DNA of 64,000 nt from Pyrocephalus nanus. Its lineage: Eukaryota; Chordata; Aves; Passeriformes; Tyrannidae. Positions 50,319-61,055 of this stretch are shown here, in pieces. The stretch is taken from positions 3,129,501 to 3,193,500 of the forward strand of contig CM076277.1 of assembly GCA_038380795.1 (NCBI GenBank), written 5' to 3'. Positions within the stretch are counted from its first letter, which is position 1; every line of letters begins with the position of its first letter. The notes beneath the pieces were generated by a model. The model had not been told where the DNA came from. It saw only the letters and a list, made by a program, of their open reading frames with translations, and did not search any database. The position numbers and the translations under genes are program-made.

Positions 50319-51044
50319 CAGAAGCTCAGAATGGTCAGCCCCTCGTGGGGCTGGAATGGAGCCCAACCCTCCACGTGCCCAGGGCAGCCCCAGAGCCGAC
50401 ACAGAGAGAAGGGCTCATTCTCTTGTCAGCCAAGGCAACAGAGGGGCTTTCCTTTCTGCACAGGCCTTCATACAGAGCTGAAGTGGAAAATAATGCTTTC
50501 CTGCTGGAAGTAAGTGGCTCCTCAGTTAATCACTGTGTTGTGACAGCAGACCCAAACACTGGCTCGGGCTGGGTCTCCGATGAGAAGGGAAGAAGTAATC
50601 AATCAGTTGGGAAAGGAAATCCCAAGAGCAACAGGCTGGGTATTTTTTTCCACATTCCTGTGGCCCATGGTGCTACATTTCCACAAATAAACACACTTTT
50701 CCCCAGAGGTTCTTTACAGGAGCCAAACCCAAACCCCCCAGCCGGACACAGTAAAAAATCCCCGCTCATCACAGCTGGCATTGAACTCTCAGAGCTCAGC
50801 ATCAATCCAGCATGTCCAGACCTGGCTCCCAGTCACACTGTGTCACAGCAGGTAATTCAGGACACATGCAGTGAGGAATTAGCACAACAGGGGGATCTGG
50901 AGGCAGAAACAGCTTGTGGATAAAAGCTCCAGGATTGCCTTTGGCTGAAGTCACAGTCCCCACTCAAGGGCAGCCCAGCACCCCACCAGGAGCAGCAGTA
51001 GTTGAGTAAAGGGGCACTGCCAGGGGTTTATAGCACATATAGGC

Positions 51045-51076
51045 ACCATATTAACCTGACACCACATTAACCTGAC
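51045..51076 (+). repeat. 16-bp tandem duplication
   Basis: ACCATATTAACCTGAC is followed immediately by ACCACATTAACCTGAC: two copies with one mismatch. Confidence 0.9.
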
Positions 51077-52666
51077 CTGCCCCCTCCAGAGCTGCCCCAG
51101 GTTCCCCCATGTGCAGGTCTCCACCTTGCCCTGGGCTGTGCTGACCACCAAGGGCAGCAGCTCTTGTGTCCACCACGTGCAGGCTCTTCACTGCAGCACT
51201 GAGCACGGTGGGAAATCTTTGATAAAGTGACACTTTCTTGGCTGAGGGACGCTGCACACTGCCTTCCTCTAGTCATTTGCTGCTGTTTTATGAGCTGTTG
51301 GCTTTACAAGCTCAGCAGCACTGCTGGACAGCCAGTCCACGTGTCCTCACGCCATAGGAGTCGCCCTCCCCACCAGCAGATCCCCTTCAGTGTTATTCAG
51401 TCTGACTGGACCTCAGCTGTGCCCCAGGGTGCTCTGAAGAAGTCCCAGTTACTCCATCTTTTTCATACAGGAATTTCTGGAATCCAGGGTCCACTTTTTT
51501 CTGTATGTGTATCACCACATTCCGAGCCCCCAGGGCTCCATCTGTGCTGCCTCCAGCCCTGGGCCACTCTTCTGCATTGATTGGATTTTTATTATCAATT
51601 TGTAAATGTTCCACTGCTTACAGACTTCACCCCAAAAGAAATCAGAGCTCTGGCTGAAGGGGCTCAGGCACCTTTTGATCCCACACCTCACAGACCAAGG
51701 CGCACACCAGGTGTGCTGCTTAATACACACACTCTTTACCACCCGCTCAAAAACAATCTCTGAGCTGATTCAGATCCCAGAAAACCTCGGAAAGGCTCAG
51801 GAAAGGGAAGGAGAGGTTACTGCTCAGACTGATCCAAGGGCAGAGCTGGCTGTGGTCACCTGGAAAGACCTTGGAGAGTGGTGGGTGCTGAGCCCAGCCC
51901 TCAGGCTGTCAGTCACAGACTGCCTGGTGTGGGAGCTCCAAGTCACCCAAGGAGTTTAAGAGGCAATTTTTTTTTTCCCCAGAGTAAATGCAAAAGAAGC
52001 AGAGACCATCCATTTTGGTCTAGGAACTGCTCAGTGACATTAGCTTTTCACTCTGTGATGCTTGGTGGCTGTTTTTCAAACACCCTATTGCTAATAACTT
52101 AGGAGTCCCCTGAGACCAAGGGTTGATGTTCATTTTGCTTGTAACACCAAGGGATTTTTTTATTATTATTTTATTTAAGTACTGCAGCCAGCCTTTCACC
52201 AGCAGCAGAAACTTCTCTTGCTATGATTAAGCTACAGGAATCACTTCCTGACTGTACCTTTCAAAAATTTCACTGTCACACAGGAGTTCATGCAAAATTC
52301 ACAAGACTGGATCATCAGCTGTGGTTGTGCTCAACTCCCAAACCCCGCCTGGAAGGGTTTCCATTAGCTGCTGATTATAATAAATGACATGTAACAGTCT
52401 ATTGTTCATTCTAAAATAGTACATGAGATTCTTCCTGAATAGTCTGCTGAGAAAGGCATTTAGTATCTATCAATGTCTTCCCTCTATTTTTTATTCTCTA
52501 GCACAACACATGAAATTATACAGTATTACTCAAAGAACAGCAGGGAAAGAGCAAAATCTGTATCTTAGCATGGGGGCCTGCAGTCCCAGCACTGCCAAAC
52601 TCTGTGTAATCCTCTTTCAACCCTGAATCTATATAAACCTCTCACTTCTCTTCAGTAGGGGTCCTT

Positions 52667-52688
52667 ATACATATATATATATATGTAT
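52667..52688. repeat. (TA)n palindrome
   Basis: An AT dinucleotide run flanked by ATAC and GTAT makes the whole 22-bp stretch a perfect palindrome. Likely a variable microsatellite. Confidence 0.93.
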
Positions 52689-52909
52689 GTTCTTGCAGTA
52701 TTTGCAATGTATCATTGCAAAGGGACTGGGGAGTCACCAGTTATTTAAGGTGTGCTCTGCCCCTGTTGTGGTCAATTCTAGACTTCAAAAATACAGACTA
52801 TTTGCAGATTGGAAGAGACCAAGACATTGTACAGACACAAGAGAGTAAAGCCAAGGAGCAGAGGACTGGTGGAGATTCAGGAGCAGCAGAGCTCTCCATG
52901 CCCCCCCTT

Positions 52910-52936
52910 AAAAAGGGGGATAAGTTCCCCCTTTTT
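52910..52936. repeat. Perfect 11-bp inverted repeat (A5G5A / TC5T5)
   Basis: AAAAAGGGGGA at 52910-52920 pairs with TCCCCCTTTTT at 52926-52936 across a 5-base loop. A C7 run just to the left (52901-52907) can compete for the G run. Confidence 0.9.
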
Positions 52937-53037
52937 TAAACCCTGCACTTAGATAAGGGATTTTCTCTGACACTCAACAGCCAAAATGAATAGAATGTGG
53001 AGACCCCAAAACATGTGTCCCCAGTTATTTACTCAGA

Positions 53038-53085
53038 GAATGGGGAAACACTGGCACAGGTTGCCCAGAGAGGTGGTGGATGTCC
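53038..53085 (+). mobile_element. CR1-like fragment
   Basis: AATGGGGAAACACTGGCACA and GGTTGCCCAGAGAGGTGGTG match the CR1 core on the plus strand, close to the GTGGTGGATGTCCC variant. No terminus survives. Confidence 0.8.
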
Positions 53086-53869
53086 CAAATTCACACAGCT
53101 GGTAGGTCAGGGACCACCTGACATGTTAAGCCCAAGCAGTTGCATGTTGTTGCCTCACTGCCAGCGACAGAGCATCACCACCAAGGCCACTGATGGAGGG
53201 AAACCCAAAGTTCCATTTTACAGCTCCCCACCAGAGAGGAAGGAGCAAGAATGAGGGGAGGATGACCCCCATCTTCATTTACACTGTCCAGGGCTCCATG
53301 GCTACGTCAGGACCACTGTCATCCCCAGCAGGGATGGGGACCCCCTGCACTCATGTGGATCTGCCCCAGATCCAGGTTTATTTTATGTACTGTTGACATC
53401 TTGCTGCGACTCAGTTGAGATTGGTGGGAGGACAGCACGTCTGCCAGCATTCTGACAAGGTTTGAAGGCATATTTTATTGCAGAGGCTGCCAAGATGAGC
53501 TCTGTCTAGTCTGGAGTGTTAGCAGAACATGAGGAAGGCATCCATAGCTTCCCTCACATCATTAATTTCTAATTACACTATCACTTGCTTTCTACATTAT
53601 TGCTTATTTACCAAACACAGCTTCATTGTACCGTCCAGTCCTTATAACCAGCAAGCCCATTGTTATGCTAAAACCAATGTTCTAAATGTTATTTATTATT
53701 TGATAAACCTTGTGTAACCCTGAATGAGGACATTAAATGGCAAGAACACTACTTCAAAATCCCATTTTAAATAAGTCACCAAGACAGCTGTGCCTTTATA
53801 AAACACATTAGAGTGGCACTCAGAGCACATATGGCTCAGGGATATATACAAATTACGCAATTTCTGTCA

Positions 53870-54015
53870 TTCGATCAAATAAGAGGAACGTTTTGACCCC
53901 AGAAATGAGTCAAATGTAAGTTGTAATTCCAGCCCCACCGGAGGCCCCGGTGGTAATGTATCCTGACGGCTGATCAAAGAGCCCTGACCATTTGACCCAC
54001 CAGATCAGCGACTTA
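53870..54015 (-). repeat. Copy A of an unclassified ~140-bp repeated segment
   Basis: Read on the minus strand this segment aligns along its length with 55520-55660 on the plus strand. Shared words in order: GGGTCAAATG, TTTGATCAG, GGCCTC, GAATTACA, ACATTTGACTCA, TTCTGGGGTCAAA and TATTTG. Identity is roughly 80% or better in the right-hand 50 bp and lower in the middle (by eye). It has no CR1 sequence. It keeps several CpG, so it may be functional as well as repeated. Confidence 0.75.
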
Positions 54016-55519
54016 CTGTATCTATTATGGCTAATACAGACCCCAGCTCGGAGATATATGGAGGTAAAGAGATAAAGGGCAATAGATACAGTAGATAAAT
54101 GTTGATTTATACACATCCAAGCACGCAGATACATCCACAGATGGATTTCGTGTGTGCAGAAAGGGGCAGGCGTGTCTAACCCCGCACTGACATTTATACA
54201 GGGGCACATCAAGACAGATGGCTGTGTACGTGTGTGCACATTACAAACATCATCTCTCTCAGCTCCATCTCCCTCGGCAGAACCCCTGCACTCACTGGGG
54301 CTCCCTGATTCACACACAGCCAGAGAAAACCCACCTTCTATTCCACACACGTGCTGCCCCACACAAATACAGTTATGCCCTAGGATTTACATTCTAAGCG
54401 TGAGCAGCCCCATTCACAAGTTACCCAGTCTTGCCCTAAGGCCCACAGCCCAAATTTAAGACCTTCTTGCTGCTCCCCACTCCAGGTGAGACACCTGACA
54501 TCATCAGCATCAGGTGTCTCACCAGGGTTGGGTGCAATCCTACTTTTTCAGTCACAGAATCCCAGAGTGCTTTTGGAAGGTTCCAACCCAGAGTGGGTTG
54601 GAAGGTTCTGATAAGGACTGTTGAAAGCCCAGAGCTTTTTATGCCAATGCATCTCCCTGGCCTGAATAAAGCACAGTGATGTCTAACAGCCTTTCCATGA
54701 GGAATCACACAAATTAACTTGTTGGTACAGAAACAGGCAGATTGCTCAGCTGGAATAAGCTGCCCACTGAAAGCTCCTGGGATTAGTCAGAGCACAGGAT
54801 CCAAACTGTCCACTGATAAATACTCAGCTCTTTCCTCCTTCAAAGCTGCCCGGTGCCCTGCCAGCAGCCAGAAATATTCATGGAGAGAGGAAAAATATGA
54901 CAAACACCACCCTAAAGCTTTCCAAAATGTCCCCCCATGGACTGGGTAGAGTCACATCCCTGCTCCCAACAAGCCAAGGGACAACAGTCCCCAAAGCTGT
55001 GCCAGGGCCAGGCGGTTCCCACACCCTCATCACATCACCCCCAGCTCCCCAGCAAGGGATCTCCTGCATTTATTCACCTAGAATGTGAAAGGATGATACC
55101 TTCTTGCAGGGTATTCCCAGCTGTAGTTTATCCATTTTTATAAAGCACCCGTGGACTCTTCCTGCAAGTGCAAAAGTCTTGATGCCAAATAAAACCAACC
55201 TCATTCCTGTCCAACGACATGTGGAATTTCCCAGTCTTTTCCTTTCCTAGTGTTGCTGTCCTTATCACAAAAGGCCTCAAAAAATGCCTTTTCCTACTGA
55301 CTTTGGGCATGTTTTTATTTCTTTCACCAGCACCATCGCATTTTTACTCATCTTTCAGAGCACATCACATGGTTGGGAATCTGTCCATTCCTTGGGATTT
55401 TTTTGCATTACTTAGTTCCTTGCCTTTGTTTGGGGAGAGGAGTGGGGAAGAAAGAAAGAAAATTGACAGGGGTGAGGAATGATGCTCTGCTAACTCCATG
55501 AGACACAAGAGATACCTCA
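54016..55519. other. Intron between the two inverted copies
   Basis: Ordinary intron with a perfect 14-bp inverted repeat (54485-54523), a weak CR1-terminus resemblance near 54550-54580 (CACAGAATCCCAGAGTG), and a small local inverted GGTTCCAACCC / GGGTTGGAA pair. Confidence 0.5.
54485..54523. repeat. Perfect 14-bp inverted repeat, 11-nt loop
   Basis: GGTGAGACACCTGA at 54485-54498 and TCAGGTGTCTCACC at 54510-54523 are exact reverse complements. Each arm also contains an internal CAGGTG/CACCTG E-box. Confidence 0.95.
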
Positions 55520-55660
55520 CTCATCTTGGGGGTCAAATGTCTGCGATGGTTTGATCAGATGTCAAGCTGCATTTATACTCTGGCCTCTGTTGGGGTTGAA
55601 TTACATTTCACATTTGACTCACTTCTGGGGTCAAATGTCCCTCCTATTTGCTAGAACAAG
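55520..55660 (+). repeat. Copy B of an unclassified ~140-bp repeated segment
   Basis: Plus-strand partner of the segment at 53870-54015. Within this copy, GGGGTCAAATGTC-type words occur at both ends (55529-55540 and 55627-55638). ACATTTGA pairs with TCAAATGT across a 13-base gap, so a hairpin is possible. No match to the CR1 subfamilies seen elsewhere. Confidence 0.75.
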
Positions 55661-56034
55661 AGGAATTATTTTCCCCAAGCAGGTGGTTCTGGTGTGAGCC
55701 AGGATCAGTCAGCACTCTCATTATGTTTTTGGCTCCTTTATTTCTGCATTTCATCTTCAGCTGATACCAACCCCTTTGGGATGATAAAAACTGCAGCCAT
55801 AACACAAAAGCCATCCCCATGAGGAAGATGAGGGGAAGGAGCAGGTCACCTCCTTTCACATATTTTGGATGATGCTTTGTTTGGGTTTTATGAGGGGCTT
55901 GGGGTGTTTTGTTTTTTCTTCTTCCCCCCATGTTAGCAGCTGTGCAGGGGGTAATGAAGGAGAGGCAAGTGAACCCTGATCCCAGCTTTACTACATTCTT
56001 GCCATGAGAAACTGGAGAAACCTGGAAAGCTTTG

Positions 56035-56415
56035 TTTTGGGAAGGGCCTTAAAGCTCATCCCATTCCACCCCCTGTCCAGGGACAACTTCCACTATCCCA
56101 GGTTGCTCCAAACCCTGTCCAGCCTGGCTTTGGACACGTCCAGGGATGGGGCAGCCACAGATTCTCTGGGCAACCTGTGCCAGGGCCTGCCCACCCTCAC
56201 AGGGAAGGATTCCTACCCAATATCCCATCCAACCCTCTCCTCTGTCAGTGGGAAGCCATTACCCCTTTGTCCTGTCATTCCAGGCCCTTGTCCCAAGTCC
56301 CTCTCCAGTTCTCTTGGAGCCCCTTTAGGCACTGGAAGGGGTTCTAAGTTCTCTTCTAAGGTTCTAGGGACTCCCTGGAGTCCTCTCTCCTCCAGGCTGA
56401 ACAGAACCTCCTCAA
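56035..56415 (-). mobile_element. CR1 LINE 3' fragment
   Basis: Antisense CR1 lacking the last few terminal bases. GGAAGGGCCTTAAAGCTCAT, CAGCCACAGATTCTCTGGGC, AATATCCCATCCAACCCTCT, GGAGCCCCTTTAGGCACTGG. A short duplication around AAGTTCTCTTCTAAGGTTCT interrupts the right part. Confidence 0.94.
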
Positions 56416-58458
56416 GATCAAAAACCAGATGAGGGGCTGAGATAAGGATGCTGCCAGGGGGCTGCAGGATCTTGGCTGGGGAAAAGAACCCAACCCACCA
56501 GTGTGATGGTTCCAGTACTGGGTCTGTAGGATTTGCCTTTGTCCCCACAGATCCCACACGTGCACGTGTGCTGTGCAGGGCTGGTGGTTTAGCAGCCTCT
56601 GAAGAGGGATTGTGAAACCCCACTCCTGCTGTTTAATGTACTCCTTCGGGTTACAACAGGTTTAGCAAACAATAAAAATCCACCTGGAGCCCCCATTTAA
56701 ACAGCAGAGTTGTGTTATTACACTGAAGGCATGGCTGGGGCTATAAAGTGCTCTCTAAAGGGTAAATAGGCCCTGATGTGCAGGTGAATAAAGGAAGAGG
56801 ATGAGCTAGTGAGGGTGAGGAGGAAGGCTGCTCCCCATCCTCCTGGGCCAAAGCTCATGCTGGGTGTGAACCACCATTAACACACCTCAGGGCATGAACT
56901 GGGATCCTCACCTTCCCTCCCACTGCCCTCCTGCAAGCCCAGACAAGGTTATGGGGGGTCACTGCAGCATCCCACAGGGGCACTCATCCCAACAGAGCCC
57001 CAGGTGCCACCTTCTGCCCTTGCACCCCCTGGTCCCACTCCCAGCTCCCCTCTGACTGTCCCAAGAAAACCAGCACAGGGAGGACAACTGGAGATGCAAG
57101 ACAAACCTCCCCATCTATTTTCCAAGTCACTTCCTATGGTGCTTTTGCTGCTGGAGAAAGCAGCAATGCATCCTCCAGGCACACAACCATCTCTGTAACA
57201 GGGGGTACCTGCCCCTCCCCTGACAAGAGAAAGATACTTCTTCCCTTTTCATCCTTAATTGCTACTCCAAAGTAAATAGAGAACAAATAAGAATAAACTC
57301 CCATTTCCCAGGTTACAGGGATCTAAGCTGGTTTGGTTGATCCTTCTCCAGCATCAAACCCAGTACATGAATCCTCCACCACATGACAACCTTTGCCTTT
57401 CTTTGGAAGCCAACTCTCCTCCTCAACTGTGCTGCACCAAACTATTCCAAACCTGCAGCATCACTTCTGACTCCTCTCCTCTGCCCACCCACGGGGGAAG
57501 TGGGATGTGACAGGGGCCGAGAAGGAAACACAAGTGGTTCATGCTGTGGTTCTGCCCAAGACCAGTCTGATCCTGCAGGGACATCACGGCCAGGGTCACT
57601 GATGACCCTTCCTGATGAGGCTGTCAAATAGTTGTCCCTTGGGGGGGTTTAAAAGCAGAGTGTCTAAGACAAGTGCCCCGTGAGCATCCACCACCTGCTT
57701 GTAGGCTCTGCTCAGCCTGGGGAGGGGGACTGGGCTGACCCCTGGTTGGGGCAGCTTGGGCTCACTCTGTTCCTTTCTGTATTTACTCAACCTCTGGCAA
57801 TTCCTGGCTCTAATGATCAACCACACGCCGTTGTTGATTGACTACATATTTGTTTCTGCTGAATCACTCAACAGCACAAAGTTTGCTGTTCCTTCCCCAC
57901 CCTGGAACTGCCTCTCACGCAAGAACAACCTCTCCCCACTCTGCAGCAGCAGGGGCTTCGAGTGCCTGCTTCCAGAGCCAGAGCAGGAACAACTCTCCCA
58001 AGAAATGAGCCAACACACTGCCACGCTCTAAGGAGGTGAACTACAGGTTTTCATCCTGTTTCCAGTGTAATATCCATAGTTTAATCCCCACCGTTATTGG
58101 AGTTAGATTCACCATGGATGACTCGCCTGGTAGCCCACAGCACTGCCACAGCAGACCTCAGGGACACAGAGCGGTGTGTTTGTGATCAACAGGCCCCCAC
58201 AAAAAAAATGACCCAACACAACCCAAAAACGGGATGGTGAAATGTATTAGCAATGAACTTTCACCTTCCCTCACAAGGCTGGGTGTGATGAGATGCTTCC
58301 AGCATCCTGAATGTGCACTGAGTACCCAGCACGCTCTACCCATGCCAGGTCACCACACAGGGGATGCACATGGGACCAGCTCTCATCTCCTGGTCAGGGG
58401 GACAGGTAGACACGTGCTGAAGTCCTTCCCTCCCAGCAGGACCTAAGCCTGGACTTAC
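56416..58458. other. Intronic stretch, unique sequence
   Basis: No exon or repeat recognised between the two flanking CR1 copies. C-rich patches lie at 56890-57060. Confidence 0.5.
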
Positions 58459-58522
58459 AGAATCACAGAATGGTTTGGTTTGGAAGGGACCTTAAAGATC
58501 ATCTTGTTCCAACCCACATATG
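58459..58522 (-). mobile_element. CR1 LINE terminal fragment
   Basis: ACAGAATCACAGAATGGTTT and AAAGATCATCTTGTTCCAAC: about 64 bp of antisense CR1 terminus, about 500 bp downstream of the 66-nt TOX2 exon in gene orientation. Confidence 0.94.
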
Positions 58523-59036
58523 TGTTTAGGGCTTCAGTGAATGGACATGTCTGTTCCATGTGCACCCAAGCCCAGAGAAGGCTCAGGCACCTGCAAGACA
58601 CCTTCTATTCTGATCCTCCACGTGTGGGTTTATAGCTCCAAAACAGGAAACCTTTGATTCCTTTTTCTCCCCCAACTGTTAATCTATTTAGCTACAGGAA
58701 ATACTCCAAATGAGGGAAGGAGACACCTGAGCTACACACAATACTTGGAAACTTCACTGCGTCCAGAAACACCAACTGCATCTTCATTTGGAGTGAAGGA
58801 TGGCGAGGCAAAGCTTTTCAGCCTCTCTGCTGGCAGAGCTGTGGCTAAGCCAGGCTCTGGTGACTCACAGCAGCACTGGCACACAAGTGCATCCCACTCC
58901 CTGTACCGAGAGCATCCAACACTGCTGATGCCCTAGGGCAGAAGATTCACAGAGAGCTCCCAGAATTTGTGCTGGGGCACAGCCTAACTCCCCTAAAAAT
59001 CTCACCACTCTCCCACCCCAGCAAACCAACACTTAC

Positions 59037-59102
59037 CTGATTGGCAGATAGAAACTCCTGGGCGTTGTCATTCATTCCCATGTACATGTTCTCTCCATCA
59101 AA
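59037..59102 (-). CDS. TOX2: TOX2 coding exon, N-terminal region (22 codons)
   Basis: This small exon reads FDGENMYMGMNDNAQEFL and then SANQ on the minus strand. The acceptor follows a pyrimidine tract ending CTCTCTAG (AG at 59104-59103). The donor is CAG|GTAAGT (GT at 59036-59035), a near-ideal match. Length 66 nt, phase 0 at both ends, so it joins directly to the 246-nt exon as ...SANQ-TYNSQ.... The match is to the second coding segment of TOX family proteins, whose FDG start is shared by TOX and TOX2. The residues look closer to what I remember of TOX (FDGENMYM) than to human TOX2 in this stretch, but linkage in frame to an unmistakable TOX2 exon on the same strand settles the identity. 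Methionines at codons 6, 8 and 10 could start a shorter isoform; as I recall, a human TOX2 isoform begins at the equivalent of the third. The preceding exon, carrying the usual MDV... start, is not seen up to 64000. Confidence 0.93.
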
Positions 59103-59789
59103 CTAGAGAGGCAAAAGAAAGTCAGAGTCAGTGAAATGCCATCTGCACACCACAGTCATGTGCATCCCAAATGCCTTCCTGCCTCTCCATATCAAGAGCT
59201 AAAATTCCCAGAGGAAAATCCTGAGCTGCTCCTTTAAAACTCTGGAGCATGTATGAGCACACTTACATCCTGGTTATTGCAACGGGACATGGTAACACAG
59301 CACAGTTATGGCATTTTTTTTTCAGTGAAATAAGGAATGAATCACTCAAGTTCAAACAAATAAGCCAAACGTGTGCAAACCCACAGATGTGCCCTGCAGC
59401 AAAGATCACCCAAAAAAAGCTCTTGCTAAAATTCCTACTAGGCCATTAATCAGCTGTAAAATGCCAACTTCCATTAATGGAAATTTCCAGGACAGGCAGG
59501 TCCCATTCAAGGCTCTCCCAGACCTCCGTGTACCCCTTAGCACCGAAGCAAAGCTATCACAGCAATGTGGCACCACTCTGGAGTGTACAGGGGGGGTCTG
59601 TATGCAAAGCCTGATTTCCCATCTTGATTTTGCTGCTGTTTGCACACTCTGGCTGCCAGAACACATTCCCCCCCACCTCCTGTTCCCCTGCCTGCTCTGC
59701 CAGGACTGTGGCTCCACAGGGCTGGGCAGGAGGCCGAGCAGCCCGAGCTCTGGGAAACACCCAGCTCCCAGCTGCTAATCCACTTACTA

Positions 59790-60450
59790 GGCTACAAAAC
59801 CCCCGTGGAGAACGACAACTCTTCTCATTAATTAGCTACAACGGGAGCTTTTCACTTGCCCCGATTCCAAAGGAAGGAAAAAAAAGCCCTCCAGGATTGT
59901 CTCCGGCTCGGAGTATGGCTGGGGCCAGTCCTCAAGGCTAAGTTCACAAATTAATTATGTCAATAAAACGGGCTGTGCCATAAAACACTCCCCAGACGAG
60001 GATGGAGGTACCAGCTGTGAGTGACACCTTGTACTTAACAAGGGGAAGAACCAACCCTCTTGCCCTCACGAGCAGGATGATGAATTGAAGGTTGTTCACC
60101 CTTGCATGTCCTCTCAGTCTCTGATTTGAAGCTGATACCAGTTATGCCTTAACAGAAATTGGCTGTATTAAGAGCAATAAAAGCGAAATCTAAATAAAAC
60201 CAGGTGAAGATTTTCAGCCTAGACAATTAATTACACTTCCATTTCTCGGAGTGCTACAGGATTAGCTATTAAAGTCAGCAGAGTTAGTAAAGCCAAATGG
60301 GGGTAACACTGCTCTGCTCGCCCTCAGACACCCTCTAATTGCCAAACTATCCTTTGGGATAGCAGAGCAAACCAATTAAAAGCTGCAAAATTGGAGCAGG
60401 TATTGTGACACTCATTAACTAATGCCAGGAACAGCTGCAGCAGGGTGGGA
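59790..60450. promoter_or_regulatory. Candidate conserved noncoding block upstream of the 66-nt exon
   Basis: Repeat-free AT-rich DNA with several homeodomain-type cores (TCATTAATTAGCTAC, CAAATTAATTATGTC, GACAATTAATTACAC, GGATTAGCTATTAAAG). Dense TAATTA motifs in the intron of a developmental regulator suggest an enhancer. No direct evidence of conservation is available here. Confidence 0.4.
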
Positions 60451-60750
60451 AGGGATCCCTTTGCAAATGCTGGATTCTGTTAAATCTGTCAGGAGCTGTG
60501 GGATGCAGCGACTCTCAGCAGCACTATGGGCTCACAGCTCTCCCAGAAGGCAGCCAGGTGCCATCCACTTTAAACTGAATGTCCCTCCACCTGCTAAATG
60601 ATCACTGGCCCAGCCAGCTCCTGCCAGTGCAGTTCCAGCTGGCTCAGCCAGCTCTACAGCCTACAACCAGCTCTGCTCCCTCTGACAACCCAACCAACCC
60701 CAGCAGACGTGGCTCAATTGGAAGAAGAGGTGGCACAGGTCAGTGGAGAG

Positions 60751-61055
60751 AGAATCACAGAATCACTGAGGTTGGGAAAGCCCTCTGAGACCATCAAGTC
60801 CAACTATTAACCCAGCACTGCCAAGGCCACCTCTAAACCATGTCCTCAAGTGCCACATCTACACAGCTTTTAAATCCCTCCAGGGATAAGGACTCCATCA
60901 CTGCCCTGAGCAGCCTGGCCACCCTTCCAGTGGAGAAACTTCGCCTGATGTCCAATCCAAACCTCCCCTGGCACAACTTGGATCAGTTTTCTGTCTTCCT
61001 ATCACTTGTTTCTTGGGAGCAGAGACCGACCCTTACCCAGCTACAACCTATTTCT
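60751..61055 (-). mobile_element. CR1 LINE 3' fragment, third subfamily
   Basis: Antisense CR1. AGAATCACAGAATCACTGAG, CATCAAGTCCAACTATTAAC, CCAGCACTGCCAAGGCCACC, CTGATGTCCAATCCAAACCT, GGCACAACTTGGATC, and GGGAGCAGAGACCGACCC. The terminus is well preserved. Confidence 0.94.

Larger units (their letters stand above)
50319..53037. other. Intronic stretch, mostly unique sequence
   Basis: No exon recognised. It contains a 16-bp tandem duplication, a TA-rich palindrome and a G/C hairpin, listed separately, and an AT-rich patch near 52140-52180. Confidence 0.5.
33424..59036 (-). other. TOX2: TOX2 intron between the 66-nt and 246-nt exons (complete, 25,613 bp)
   Basis: Bounded by the GTAAGT donor at 59036 and the CATTTCAG acceptor at 33424. 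It contains numerous CR1 copies, mostly on the same strand as the gene, an inverted pair of non-CR1 segments, hairpins and AT-rich blocks. No convincing additional exon was seen. A cassette exon shorter than about 60 nt could escape inspection by eye. Confidence 0.85.

Noticed and set aside
50066..50923. Long plus-strand open frame (285 codons)
   Set aside because: Its first third lies in an antisense CR1 3' fragment and the rest has no domain, homology or splice context. The composition is that of translated repeat.
54550..54580. Possible CR1 terminus (CACAGAATCCCAGAGTG)
   Set aside because: Only about 30 bp resemble the antisense terminus, with no following CR1 sequence; too short to annotate as an element.
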